Origin: Glutamicibacter sp. PS
GTDB lineage: Bacteria; Actinomycetota; Actinomycetes; Actinomycetales; Micrococcaceae
Assembly: GCA_031317595.1 (NCBI GenBank)
Contig: JANCMB010000001.1
Span: 620,001-684,000, forward strand
Reading direction: 5' to 3'
DNA: 64,000 nucleotides
Made by a program: the position numbers and the translations under genes. Positions within the stretch are counted from its first letter, which is position 1. Each line of letters opens with the position of its first letter. Shown one piece after another: positions 1 through 8,484 of the stretch. The notes under the pieces were generated by a model. It was not told the origin of the DNA. It searched no databases and was given only the letters and a program-made list of their open reading frames with translations.

Positions 1-1012
1 AGGAATCTTCCATCGGGGTGTACTTATACAGCCCGGCAAGCACGGCATTGGGGTTGAAGCCGTTCTTCAGCTCAATGACCAGCTTCAAACCGTGGCTGCG
101 GTCGGTCAGATCCACGACATCCGAGATGCCGGTGATCTTCTTGTTGGTCACCCCGTCCTTGATCTTTTCGATGACCTTCTCGGGGCCGACCCCGTAGGGA
201 AGCTCGGTAACCACAAGGGCGGACTTGCGCGCCGAAACCTTCTCGAGCGCCACGGTGGCACGGGTGCGGAAGGCACCGCGCCCGGTCGCGTAAGCATCCT
301 TGATACCGTCGAGGCCCACAATGGTGCCGCCGGAGGGCAGATCGGGGCCCGGCACAAACTTCATCAGCTCGGCCAGGGTGGCCTCGGGGTTCTCGATAAG
401 GTGGCGGGCGGCGGCGATCACCTCACGCAGATTGTGCGGGGCCATATTCGTGGCCATACCCACCGCAATACCAGTGGTGCCGTTGACCAGTAGGTTGGGG
501 AAGGCCGCCGGTAGCACTTCGGGCTGCATGAACTGATTGTCGTAGTTCGGTACGAAGCGCACCACGTCTTCATCGAGGTTCGCAGTCATCGCCACGGCCG
601 AGGCCGCCAATCGGGTTTCGGTGTAACGGGCCGCGGCCGGACCATCGTCCAAGGAACCAAAGTTGCCGTGGCCATCGATCAGCGGCAAGCGCAGGGAGAA
701 AGACTGGGCCATACGCACCATGGCGTCGTAGATGGCCGCGTCACCGTGCGGGTGGAGCTTACCCATCACCTCGCCCACCACGCGGGCACTCTTCACGTGG
801 CCCTTGTCCGGGCGCAAGCCCATTTGCGCCATCTGGAACAGGATGCGTCGCTGCACCGGCTTCAGCCCGTCACGGGCGTCGGGCAGGGCACGGGAGTAAA
901 TCACGGAGTAGGCATACTCCAGGAACGAAGACTCCATTTCATTGGTCACGTCGATGTCGACGATATTTTCCACGAAATCTGCGGGAATCTCTTCAGTCTT
1001 CTTGCGAGCCAT
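1..1012 (-). CDS. parC: DNA topoisomerase IV subunit A (ParC), 5' part only
   Basis: This is the N-terminal 337 residues of a type IIA topoisomerase A subunit. The gene runs off the left edge, so its 3' end is missing. ParC cuts and rejoins DNA to unlink replicated chromosomes, working with ParE. The quinolone-resistance region ([13 protein letters not shown]) lies at about residues 85-96, and the catalytic tyrosine is Tyr130 in [10 protein letters not shown] call ParC rather than GyrA because the N-terminus ([31 protein letters not shown]) resembles actinobacterial ParC and the neighbours are not gyrB or dnaA-region genes. The start ATG at 1012 is the first in frame. The two residues after HPHGD are both Ala, where E. 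coli GyrA has Ser-Ala. Confidence 0.93.
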   Translation of the reverse strand, partial: MARKKTEEIPADFVENIVDIDVTNEMESSFLEYAYSVIYSRALPDARDGLKPVQRRILFQMAQMGLRPDKGHVKSARVVGEVMGKLHPHGDAAIYDAMVRMAQSFSLRLPLIDGHGNFGSLDDGPAAARYTETRLAASAVAMTANLDEDVVRFVPNYDNQFMQPEVLPAAFPNLLVNGTTGIAVGMATNMAPHNLREVIAAARHLIENPEATLAELMKFVPGPDLPSGGTIVGLDGIKDAYATGRGAFRTRATVALEKVSARKSALVVTELPYGVGPEKVIEKIKDGVTNKKITGISDVVDLTDRSHGLKLVIELKNGFNPNAVLAGLYKYTPMEDS

Positions 1013-1056
1013 TGCTCTGATTGCGCCCTTCATCTGCTGCGGCCTGATTGCTGCGG

Positions 1057-1104
1057 GCCACGCCTGAACCGATCCGTGCATGGATCGACTGGCGTGGCTA
1101 ACAT
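1057..1104 (+). promoter_or_regulatory. Nested inverted repeat over the promoter of the acetyltransferase fusion
   Basis: Outer arms GCCACGCC (1057-1064) and GGCGTGGC (1091-1098) enclose inner arms GATCC (1071-1075) and GGATC (1082-1086). Directly after it, TAACAT (1099-1104) fits a -10 box ending 6 nt before the ATG at 1111, so the transcript is probably leaderless. The two flanking genes are divergent and none ends here, so this is not a terminator. An operator is the simplest reading. The cognate regulator is unknown. Confidence 0.45.
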
Positions 1105-1110
1105 AAGCCT

Positions 1111-3777
1111 ATGGTGGATCGTAAACTTTCCTCGGCATATCCAGCTCATTGGGAGGCCGATGTTGTGTTGCGCGATGGCACCACGGCGCACCTGCGGCCC
1201 ATTACCCCGGCCGACGCGCAAGCACTCCAGGCCATGCACAAGCTGCAATCCCAGACCTCGGTCTACCTGCGCTATTTTACGTACAAGTCCTCATTGACTG
1301 CCAAAGAGCTGGACCGGTTCACCCACGTCGACCACCGGGATCGGGTGGCCATCACGGTTTTGCGCGGCGAGAAAATCATTGGCGTGGGACGTTATGACCG
1401 GCTTGATGATCCAAGCCAGGCCGAGGTGGCCTTCAACGTGGCCGATGAATTCCAGGGCACCGGCATCGGATCCATTCTGCTCGAACATCTTGCCGCGGCG
1501 GCCCGTGAAAACGGTATCGGGAAGTTTGTCGCGGAGGTGCTGCCGGAAAACCGCAAGATGATCACGGTGTTCTCCGAGGCCGGATACGCGGTTGCGAAGC
1601 GCTTCGAGGACGGCGTGGTGATGCTCGAATTCCCGATCGACCCGACTGATCGCTCTCGCGAAGTCACCGAGGCGCGCGAGCACCGCTCCGAGTCGCAGTC
1701 CGTGGCGGGGCTCTTAGCCCCCCGGTCCATCGCGGTGGTTGGGGCCAGCCGTAACTGGGGGAGCCTGGGGCGCGATGTTCTCGATCGGATCGTGGAGTCC
1801 GGTTTCACCGGGGCGGTGTACGCGGTCAACGAACAGGCCTTTGAGATTGGCGGGCTACCCAGCTACGCCAAACTCAGCGAGATTCCTGGCCCCATCGATC
1901 TCGCGGTCATCTGCGTCCCGCGCGACCGCGTGGCCCAAGTGGTGGCCGATGGCGCCAGCAACGGCATTAAGGGCCTGCTGGTGATGAGTGCCGGCTACGA
2001 CGACGAGACCGGGCTGGCCGCTCAACGCGAACTTGTGACGCTGGCCCGTGCAAACGGGATGCGCGTGGTCGGACCCGCCTCATTGGGCCTATTCAATACC
2101 GCGCCGGGGGTGAAGCTCAACGCATCATTGGCTCAGGCCTTGCCCGAGGACGGCGTGGTGGGGCTCTTCTCCCAGTCGGCGGCCGTGGGCATGATGCTGC
2201 ATGCCGAGGTGCGACGCCGCGACCTCGGGCTGAGCAGCGCAATATCGGCAGGCCTGCGCGCCGACGTGTCGGGCAACGATGCCATGCAGTACTTCGAGGA
2301 CGATCCACGCACCAGCGTCGTTGCCATGCACCTCGAATCCTTCGGTAACCCGCGCAAGTTCGCGCGCATTGCCCGGCGCCTGGCCCGCAGCAAGCCAGTG
2401 ATCGTCGCAAAATCCGACCTCTCGGGACGTCGGGTACCACCGGGTCACGCGGCCCTGACCAGTAAGGCACCGCCCGCGGCGCTGAACGCGATGTTGCGCC
2501 AATCCGGGGTCATCAGGGTCCGTTCGGCCGATGAGCTGATGGATGTGGCCACCTTACTGTCGTGCTTTGCGGCCCCGACCGGCCCCAACGTGGCGGTGCT
2601 GTCGAACTCGCCGACATTGGCCGACATTGTTTGCGAGGCGGCCACCGATCGAAATCTGCAGCCGCAGGCCATCGCCATGGATCCGGCGGCGGACCCGCAA
2701 CTGGGCCAATCACGCATGTTGCCGGTTTTGCGCCGCCAACTGCAAGAACTCGTCGACGACGCGCAATACCATGCGGCGATCGTCGCCCTGCTGCCGCAGT
2801 TGGGCGTGGACCCACGGGCCATGGCCGAGCTGTTAGCCGAGTTTGCCGGGGCCGACCGACCGGTTCTGGGGTTATTCCCGGGCTATCTCGGCCAGTCGGT
2901 GCGCGCCGGCGTGAGCTACTCGGTCCCGCTGTACACCTCGGCCCACGACGCGGTCGGCGCCCTCGGGAAGGCCTACGGGTATCGGCAGTGGCTTGAAGTG
3001 CCCTTCGAGGCGGTGACGCAGCCCGAGGGCATCGATGCGCACAAGGCGACCGAGTTTCTCGACTCCCTCGCTCACCGGGTCCACGGCACTCGGCTGACCA
3101 AACTCGACTTCGCCCAGTGCGCCACCCTGCTTGGCTGCTATGGCATTGAAGTTTTCCCTTCCCTGCGTGTGTACAGCGCCGACGAAGCCGTGGCGGCCGC
3201 CGAACAGTTGGGTTGGCCGGTCGCGTTGAAGGCCGACGACCCGGATTTGCGTCAGCGGCTGGATCTTGGGGGAGTGCGGCTGGACCTGCACGATGAGGAC
3301 AGCCTGCGCGCCACCTACGGGTATATGTCCGCGCAGATGAGCGCCCGGGGCATCGGTGCCCTCGAGGTGCAGTCCATGGCCCCGGCGGGGCAGGCCTGCG
3401 TGCTGCAGGCCCTCGAGGATCCGCTGCTCGGTCCGGTACTGTCCTTCGGCCTGGCCGGGGACGCCACCAACCTGCTCGAGGATTGGGCGCACGCGGTGCC
3501 GCCATTGAGCACGCACGATATTGCGGCGCTCATTGACCGCCCGCGCACCAGCGCGCGGTTGAGTGGCTACCAAGGGTTGCCGGCGGTGGATCGCGGTGCG
3601 CTGTGCGAACTGATCTCACGGATCGCCCTGTTGAAGGACAACCACCCGGAGGTGGCCATTTTGCGGCTGAGCCCGGTGATGGCCGGACCGACGGGGGTGC
3701 AGGTGCTCGGTGTGGAGATCCACGTGGGCAACGCCACCCAGCGCACCGACAGCGTGCGCCGAGCCATGCGCGGCTAG
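1111..3777 (+). CDS. GNAT acetyltransferase fused to NDP-forming acyl-CoA ligase-like domains (Pat-type protein acetyltransferase)
   Basis: The 888-residue protein has an N-terminal GNAT domain (about 14-185, acetyl-CoA loop QGTGIGSIL near 115) and then a CoA-binding Rossmann fold (VVGASRNWGSLG from about 209). Succinyl-CoA-ligase-like domains follow, with a C-terminal ATP-grasp domain (about 650-880). This order, GNAT first, matches actinobacterial PatA enzymes, which acetylate lysines of acetyl-CoA synthetase and other proteins. The phospho-histidine motif of active ADP-forming ligases (SHTG) is not evident; the corresponding stretch reads PPGHAALTSK near residue 446. The ligase half may therefore be sensory rather than catalytic, as in other Pat proteins. 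It stands alone and is divergent from parC. The ATG at 1111 has no Shine-Dalgarno but sits 6 nt after a -10-like box. Confidence 0.85.
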   Translation: MVDRKLSSAYPAHWEADVVLRDGTTAHLRPITPADAQALQAMHKLQSQTSVYLRYFTYKSSLTAKELDRFTHVDHRDRVAITVLRGEKIIGVGRYDRLDDPSQAEVAFNVADEFQGTGIGSILLEHLAAAARENGIGKFVAEVLPENRKMITVFSEAGYAVAKRFEDGVVMLEFPIDPTDRSREVTEAREHRSESQSVAGLLAPRSIAVVGASRNWGSLGRDVLDRIVESGFTGAVYAVNEQAFEIGGLPSYAKLSEIPGPIDLAVICVPRDRVAQVVADGASNGIKGLLVMSAGYDDETGLAAQRELVTLARANGMRVVGPASLGLFNTAPGVKLNASLAQALPEDGVVGLFSQSAAVGMMLHAEVRRRDLGLSSAISAGLRADVSGNDAMQYFEDDPRTSVVAMHLESFGNPRKFARIARRLARSKPVIVAKSDLSGRRVPPGHAALTSKAPPAALNAMLRQSGVIRVRSADELMDVATLLSCFAAPTGPNVAVLSNSPTLADIVCEAATDRNLQPQAIAMDPAADPQLGQSRMLPVLRRQLQELVDDAQYHAAIVALLPQLGVDPRAMAELLAEFAGADRPVLGLFPGYLGQSVRAGVSYSVPLYTSAHDAVGALGKAYGYRQWLEVPFEAVTQPEGIDAHKATEFLDSLAHRVHGTRLTKLDFAQCATLLGCYGIEVFPSLRVYSADEAVAAAEQLGWPVALKADDPDLRQRLDLGGVRLDLHDEDSLRATYGYMSAQMSARGIGALEVQSMAPAGQACVLQALEDPLLGPVLSFGLAGDATNLLEDWAHAVPPLSTHDIAALIDRPRTSARLSGYQGLPAVDRGALCELISRIALLKDNHPEVAILRLSPVMAGPTGVQVLGVEIHVGNATQRTDSVRRAMRG

Positions 3778-3824
3778 CACCTGCGGGAGTGAAAAGAAAG
3801 AGGCTAATCGCTAGAATTGAACTT

Positions 3825-4412
3825 ATGACTTCCGAGACGTACTCAACCACCGCAGGCGCCGAACTTCAGCAGGACCTCGTCCGTGCCGGTTTCTATCCGC
3901 AAATGGTGCAGGACGTCTTGGCCGAGGCCATGCTGACGCGTCCGGTGCTTGACCACTACGTGCACCTAGAAACGCACTTTGACCGCACCGAAGTGCACCG
4001 GCACATTACGGTGCTCGTGCTCAGCGACGAGGTGCTGTTCATCGTGCACGTCGATGACCAGCAGCTCGATGACGACGGTCGCGATGTGGTGGCCCAGGTG
4101 TCCACCGAAATGATTTCGCTCAAGCGCATCGCCTCGGTGGCAACAAACTATGTCTTCCACCAGCCACAGGATTACCGCCGCGGTGAGGAAGTACATGAGT
4201 TGACCTTCGGGCTGTCTTGGAACGGCACCAGCCGGGTGGATCTTGCCCCGGCCGGGTGCGCGGATCCGCAATGCGATGCCGACCACGGGCTTACCGGCAC
4301 CACCCAGCCCGAAGACTTGGTGCTACGTGTCAGTGCCCAAGCCGACGGCCAACAGGCCGTGAACAAGGCCCGCGGCTTCGCGGTGCGCCTGCGCCAGGCC
4401 ACGATCTTCTAA
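3825..4412 (+). CDS. DUF5998 family protein
   Basis: This is a 195-residue soluble protein that I recognise as the DUF5998 family, present across Actinomycetota and without a known role. No signal peptide or membrane segment is visible. The C-terminal half carries a Cys-rich patch (CADPQCDADHG). The ATG at 3825 was chosen because a purine-rich ribosome site (GAAAAGAAAGAGG) lies just upstream; the longer in-frame extension would run back into the preceding gene. It ends 3 nt before the next start codon, so it is probably co-translated with the phosphodiesterase that follows. Databases sometimes label this family phosphodiesterase, apparently from that neighbour. Confidence 0.75.
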   Translation: MTSETYSTTAGAELQQDLVRAGFYPQMVQDVLAEAMLTRPVLDHYVHLETHFDRTEVHRHITVLVLSDEVLFIVHVDDQQLDDDGRDVVAQVSTEMISLKRIASVATNYVFHQPQDYRRGEEVHELTFGLSWNGTSRVDLAPAGCADPQCDADHGLTGTTQPEDLVLRVSAQADGQQAVNKARGFAVRLRQATIF

Positions 4413-4415
4413 GCC

Positions 4416-5597
4416 GTGAGTGTACTGATCAACGGCTCGATGCCGCAGCCCGATGTGGCACTGCCCGAAGCCCCCGCCTACGGCACCGGCACACTGGGCG
4501 AAATCCTGCCTTCGGCCGCTGCCGCCCTCGGTGTGCCCGGCTTCGCCAATGCGCTGAACCTCGCGCCCACTCGCCGGGTCTGCGTGATCATGATCGACGG
4601 TCTGGGCTGGAATCAGCTGCGCGCCAACCGGTCGCACGCCCCGTTTTTGCGTGGACAGTTCGACGCAGCACAAAAGCTCAGCACCGGCTTTCCCTCCACC
4701 ACCGCCACGTCGCTCAGCAGCCTGGGCACCGGGCTGACCCCCGGGGAACATGGGATGCTCGGCTACGATGTGATCGACCCTGACGGTGGCCGCGTGGTGA
4801 ACCAGCTTGGTGGCTGGCCCGGCAATCTCGACCCGCTCCGCTGGCAGCCGGCCCCCACGGTATTTGAAGCCGTGCTCGCTCATGGGATCAGCACCGCCAG
4901 CATTTCCCTGCCGCTCTTTGCCCAGTCGGCACTGACGCGCGCCGCGCTACGCGGCCCAGAATTCATCGCCGCCAACCAGCCTGCCGCCCGGGCGCGCGCG
5001 GCATCCGAGTACTTTGCGCTCAACCGCAACGCTCTGGCCTACGTTTACTTCAACGAGCTCGACAAGGCCGGGCACAAGTACGGCGTGAATTCCGATGCAT
5101 GGCGCGAAACCCTTGAAGACCTCGATTTGGCGATCAAGTCGCTGGTCGCGCGGCTGCCGGAGCAGACCACGGTGCTGATCACCGGTGACCATGGCATGGT
5201 CGATGTGCCGGCATCCCAGCGAATCGATTTCAGTCTCTTCCCGGAGCTGATCGATGGGGTGGAGTTCACCAGCGGTGAGCCTCGCGGGGTGCAGTTGCGC
5301 TTCGCTGCCGACACGAGCATCGAGCGCCGCCAGGCCGTGCGGAATGCCTGGGCCCAGGCCTACGGGCGCAAGGCCTGGGTGCTGAGCACCGAGGAAGCCA
5401 TCGAGCATGGCCTCTACGGTCCGGTGAGCACAAGCCACCGGGAACGACTCGGAGATTTGGTGGTACTAGCTGCCGAGGCCATCGCGTTCTATGACGGCCG
5501 GCGAGTCCCGGCCCGCGCCTTCGAAATGATCGGACAGCACGGATCACTCACTGCGGCCGAACGCTTCATCCCACTGATCAACCTGCGCACCCGGTAG
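4416..5597 (+). CDS. Alkaline phosphatase superfamily nucleotide pyrophosphatase/phosphodiesterase
   Basis: The 393-residue protein belongs to the type I phosphodiesterase/nucleotide pyrophosphatase family (alkaline phosphatase fold). Visible metal-site motifs are IMIDGLGW (Asp61), FPSTTATS with the probable nucleophile Thr95 or Thr96, EHGMLGYDV (about 111), NELDKAGHKYG (about 213-225) and TGDHGMVDV (about 255-263). The enzyme would hydrolyse phosphodiester or pyrophosphate bonds; the substrate cannot be read from sequence. No secretion signal is obvious, so it is probably cytoplasmic. The GTG at 4416 lies 3 nt after the stop of the DUF5998 gene, and the unit ends at a strong hairpin at 5640-5684. 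Confidence 0.87.
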   Translation: MSVLINGSMPQPDVALPEAPAYGTGTLGEILPSAAAALGVPGFANALNLAPTRRVCVIMIDGLGWNQLRANRSHAPFLRGQFDAAQKLSTGFPSTTATSLSSLGTGLTPGEHGMLGYDVIDPDGGRVVNQLGGWPGNLDPLRWQPAPTVFEAVLAHGISTASISLPLFAQSALTRAALRGPEFIAANQPAARARAASEYFALNRNALAYVYFNELDKAGHKYGVNSDAWRETLEDLDLAIKSLVARLPEQTTVLITGDHGMVDVPASQRIDFSLFPELIDGVEFTSGEPRGVQLRFAADTSIERRQAVRNAWAQAYGRKAWVLSTEEAIEHGLYGPVSTSHRERLGDLVVLAAEAIAFYDGRRVPARAFEMIGQHGSLTAAERFIPLINLRTR

Positions 5598-5639
5598 CCG
5601 GCGCCGCCCGGGCCCAGAGCGCGGCATTGAACAGACAAA

Positions 5640-5684
5640 GCCGCCGTGCCGTAAGTCCCTGACCGGGGACTACGGCACGGCGGC
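5640..5684. terminator. Bidirectional hairpin terminator
   Basis: A 20-base arm starting GCCGCCGTGCCGTA (5640-5659) pairs with 5665-5684, with one bulged base and a five-base loop. It lies between the convergent phosphodiesterase and sepH genes and would serve both. Confidence 0.85.
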
Positions 5685-5699
5685 TTCGTCGATGCTGAA

Positions 5700-6752
5700 C
5701 TAGTCTTTCTTGCGCTTTCCGAACATGATGTCATCCCAGCTGGGCACCGAAGAGCGCTTCGGTTTACGCGGTGCGGCATCGGGTTCTTCGGCAGGCTGCT
5801 CACCGGCGCCGGTGGAATCTTGGGTTGCCGAGTGGTTTGGCACCACCGAGAGCTGGGTTGTGCGCGGGGAAAAACCCTGCGGCAGGTTCGGCAAGGAATC
5901 CTCGGATTCATCTTCGTCGTCAAAACCACCGGTTCCGCGTTCAATTAGTTCATTGAGGCGTTCGTCGTTTTCCGGATCCTCATTGGCGCGCTGCCCCCGG
6001 CGAGCATTGAGCAGATCCAGCAGTTCCTGATCGGTCGGTTCGCTGGCGGGCTGGCTCGGGGCCGGAGCGTCACTGGCCGATACCGCGGCGATCGGGGCGA
6101 AGTACTCGGGGGCGACCTGCTCGGAGAGGGTCTGTGCCCAGCGGTTCAGGTTCTTGATGGTTTTGCGCTGCGGGTTATAGGACCAGCGTGCGGTGTTTTC
6201 CTCTTCGCTGTCCCCGGCGTGTTCAAGTTTCTGCACATTATCCGAGTCCAGTGGGGAACGGAACTTGAGCCACACGATCCAGTGCCCCTCGGGATCCCGA
6301 TAGGAGTCCCAGACCGCACTGTCGGTGTCGATATTCAGCTGATGCAGGCGGTGGGTGACCATCGCGCCCAGATCGGCCGGCTCCTCACCAAAGACTTCGC
6401 GGTACTCCGCATCGGTCTGCGGGCCGGAGACCTCCACGCGTTGGGCCAACTCAACGATGTGCGCGCGCTCGGCAAGCACCGGGCCCTCATACTTCAAGAT
6501 CGTTTCTAGTGGCACATCCCATTCGAGGGAGAGCTCGTAGGCACTGGCACCGCCGCGCACGCGCGCCTGAATCTCACGCGGAGAGTGAACGGACTGTTCC
6601 TCGTCCTTGCGTGGTTGACGCGAACGGGCAATCTCGGCCATGGCGCTGCGCAGTGCGTCGTCCACGGGCAACTCGAAGCTCATGCCGTCGTCACTGCTGA
6701 CCTGCAGACTGGAACCATTTTCATGAATCCCAACAAGTCTGAGCTGTCGCAT
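5700..6752 (-). CDS. sepH: Septation protein SepH (DUF3071)
   Basis: The 350-residue protein has the SepH/DUF3071 N-terminal domain, including a helix-turn-helix-like stretch (SPREIQARVRGGASAYELSL, about 57-76, continuing to about 105). A long, poorly conserved, acidic and proline-rich C-terminal part follows. SepH binds FtsZ and promotes its assembly in Streptomyces and mycobacteria; this role is family knowledge. The C-terminal end (KRSSVPSWDDIMFGKRKKD) is basic and typical of the family. It is divergent from the DUF4193 gene with 232 bp of structured spacer between them. Confidence 0.9.
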   Translation of the reverse strand: MRQLRLVGIHENGSSLQVSSDDGMSFELPVDDALRSAMAEIARSRQPRKDEEQSVHSPREIQARVRGGASAYELSLEWDVPLETILKYEGPVLAERAHIVELAQRVEVSGPQTDAEYREVFGEEPADLGAMVTHRLHQLNIDTDSAVWDSYRDPEGHWIVWLKFRSPLDSDNVQKLEHAGDSEEENTARWSYNPQRKTIKNLNRWAQTLSEQVAPEYFAPIAAVSASDAPAPSQPASEPTDQELLDLLNARRGQRANEDPENDERLNELIERGTGGFDDEDESEDSLPNLPQGFSPRTTQLSVVPNHSATQDSTGAGEQPAEEPDAAPRKPKRSSVPSWDDIMFGKRKKD

Positions 6753-6984
6753 TACTACCCTCCAGGCCGATATCTTCTCGGATAAAACTTTGCCACTGAT
6801 ACCGGCTAAAACCCACTACCTGCAAGGGTGTGGCGCGAGATTCCTCGCGAAGTTTTGCCGGTGGCGATCGCCGGTCCCGCAAGGACGCGCGGGACACGCT
6901 TCACGCGCTATACTGCTATGCCGGAGTTTTTACCGGTCAGCGATCATTCGGGGGCTAGCGAGCCCTCGGGATAAGGAGCGGAAC
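6753..6984. promoter_or_regulatory. Divergent spacer with three consecutive inverted repeats
   Basis: The spacer between sepH and the DUF4193 gene holds CGCGAG-ATTC-CTCGCG (6834-6849), the perfect palindrome GGCGATCGCC (6863-6872) and GTCCCGC/GCGGGAC arms at 6874-6880 and 6889-6895. TATACT at 6909-6914 is a good -10 for the rightward gene, and AAGGAG at 6973-6978 is its ribosome site, giving a leader of about 65 nt. A -35 at normal spacing is not clear. The repeats lie upstream of the -10, so they are candidate operators. Confidence 0.45.
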
Positions 6985-7290
6985 ATGGCCTTGGCCAATG
7001 AACAATCGGTTCCCGCCGCGGCAGCTCACCCGCGTCACGCGGCGCTCTTGGCGCAGTTGAAAAGCTCGAAATCCGCCAAGGACGCGAACTTCATCGACGA
7101 GTCGGAAACCGAGCTGGCCGAACGCTATGTACTGCCGGGGGCAGAGAAGCAGGCCGAAGAGGAAAACGTCGAAATCATCGCGCAGCTGGCCGATGAATTT
7201 ACCTGCGCCTCATGCTTCATGGTGCGCCACCGTTCGCAGCTGGTACGGGAGGACGGCGCCGACAAGTTCTGCGCCGAATGCGAAGGCTAG
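6985..7290 (+). CDS. DUF4193 family zinc-ribbon-like protein
   Basis: This is a 101-residue acidic protein of the actinobacterial DUF4193 family. The C-terminal half carries CASC (Cys74, Cys77) and CAEC (Cys96, Cys99), together with the family signature around FMVRHRSQL. The spacing suggests a four-cysteine zinc site. Its role is unknown, though it is nearly universal in Actinomycetota and usually sits, as here, next to DUF3093, dut and DUF3710 genes. The ATG at 6985 follows AAGGAG by 6 nt; the longer in-frame extension upstream crosses the structured promoter region and is not credible. Confidence 0.88.
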   Translation: MALANEQSVPAAAAHPRHAALLAQLKSSKSAKDANFIDESETELAERYVLPGAEKQAEEENVEIIAQLADEFTCASCFMVRHRSQLVREDGADKFCAECEG

Positions 7291-7326
7291 CTCGCCTTCG
7301 TTCCGCACCGCCCGGCGGTTGCGCGG

Positions 7327-7842
7327 CTAGTTTTCCTCGGGCTGGTCGCTCGCTGGTGGCTGATCCTCACGGTACTCGTCCATCACACCACCGAGCGCAG
7401 CGGTCAGCTCTTCTGGGCGTCGGGTCGAGGTGATCCAGTAGGGGGTCTCATCGCGCGGATCGGTGACCTCCATCCGCACCACGGCGTCCAACCAGCCGCG
7501 CAGGTTCATAAATGCGAGGCCATTGAGTCGCTGACCGCGTTCCTTGAAGGCCTCTTCACCGCGAAAACCGACGACCTCCCCAATGAACTTGCGCTCAATG
7601 GTGGCTCGACCGACCTGCAAGGTCTCCTCGGTCACTTCAATGACCGGAACACGCACCAAGAACACCGCGACTAGGCTGACCAACACGGCCACACCGGTCA
7701 GTACGCCGCCAAGGACGGAAATCGGGGCGATGGCCACACCGGCGGTCGCCGCGATCAATACTGGCCAGACCCACGTTCCGGCCGAGGGCCACAACTTTTC
7801 CTGAAATAGAACCTGGGCTGCGGGCGCGCTGGAAGTACTCAT
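7327..7842 (-). CDS. DUF3093 family membrane protein
   Basis: This 171-residue protein has two closely spaced hydrophobic segments near the N-terminus (about 18-60, rich in Ala/Val/Ile) followed by a soluble domain. It matches DUF3093, an actinobacterial family of unknown function that is almost always divergent from dut, as here. The start MSTSSAPAAQ at 7842 was chosen. The in-frame extension to 7986 would overlap the dut promoter and add an unrelated basic stretch. The acidic C-terminus (EDQPPASDQPEEN) looks disordered. Confidence 0.83.
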   Translation of the reverse strand: MSTSSAPAAQVLFQEKLWPSAGTWVWPVLIAATAGVAIAPISVLGGVLTGVAVLVSLVAVFLVRVPVIEVTEETLQVGRATIERKFIGEVVGFRGEEAFKERGQRLNGLAFMNLRGWLDAVVRMEVTDPRDETPYWITSTRRPEELTAALGGVMDEYREDQPPASDQPEEN

Positions 7843-7985
7843 GACTACTAGTTTAGGCATTGCGCGGGACGCTGAATGCACCGTGGCGTTCCCGTGGCCC
7901 GCGATAGAGTTAGCTGGAAAAGAAGGACCGTGAACAGTAGAGGCGGTTCTCCGCCTGCCCGAGACCGAGGAATACATAGACGCCA

Positions 7986-8444
7986 ATGAGCGAATCCACC
8001 CTGTCTGTCGCCATTCACATGCTCGACCCCGAGCTACCCGTACCGAGTTACGCGCACCCCTCCGATGCGGGCGCTGACCTGCATGCCCGCGAGGATGTTG
8101 TACTGGAGCCCGGCCAGCGGGCCCTCATTGGAACCGGTGTTAGCCTGGCGATCCCGCACGGGTATGTTGGCTTGGTCCACCCACGCAGCGGTTTGGCGGC
8201 AAAGCACGGGATCACCGTGGTCAATGCACCGGGCACCGTCGACGCCGGATACCGTGGCGAGATTATGGTCACACTGCTGAACACCGACAGCAGCAAGCCC
8301 TTCGAGGTGACGCGCGGAGACCGCATTGCCCAGCTGGTGATTCAAAAGGTCGAGATCGCCGAATTCGTTGCGGTGCAATCCCTCGAGGAGTCGGCGCGCG
8401 GCACCGGCGGATTCGGATCGACCGGCGGATTTGCGAGCAACTGA
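7986..8444 (+). CDS. dut: dUTP diphosphatase
   Basis: dUTPase hydrolyses dUTP to dUMP and pyrophosphate, keeping uracil out of DNA and feeding thymidylate synthesis. All five motifs of the trimeric enzyme are present in this 152-residue protein: DAGADLH (27-33), RSGL (67-70), [11 protein letters not shown] with the catalytic Asp86, [10 protein letters not shown] (110-119) and the C-terminal arm [10 protein letters not shown] (138-147). The length is normal. A small hairpin, AGGCGG-TTCT-CCGCCT at 7941-7956, lies in its leader. It is followed after 40 nt by the DUF3710 gene, the usual actinobacterial order. Confidence 0.96.
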   Translation: MSESTLSVAIHMLDPELPVPSYAHPSDAGADLHAREDVVLEPGQRALIGTGVSLAIPHGYVGLVHPRSGLAAKHGITVVNAPGTVDAGYRGEIMVTLLNTDSSKPFEVTRGDRIAQLVIQKVEIAEFVAVQSLEESARGTGGFGSTGGFASN

Positions 8445-8484
8445 GTACCCTAGTTGATAGGGATCACATTTTTCTAAGGACACC

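Noticed and set aside
2513-3505. Long arginine/proline-rich frame antisense to the acetyltransferase fusion
   Set aside because: Low-complexity shadow of a high-GC gene; no family resemblance.
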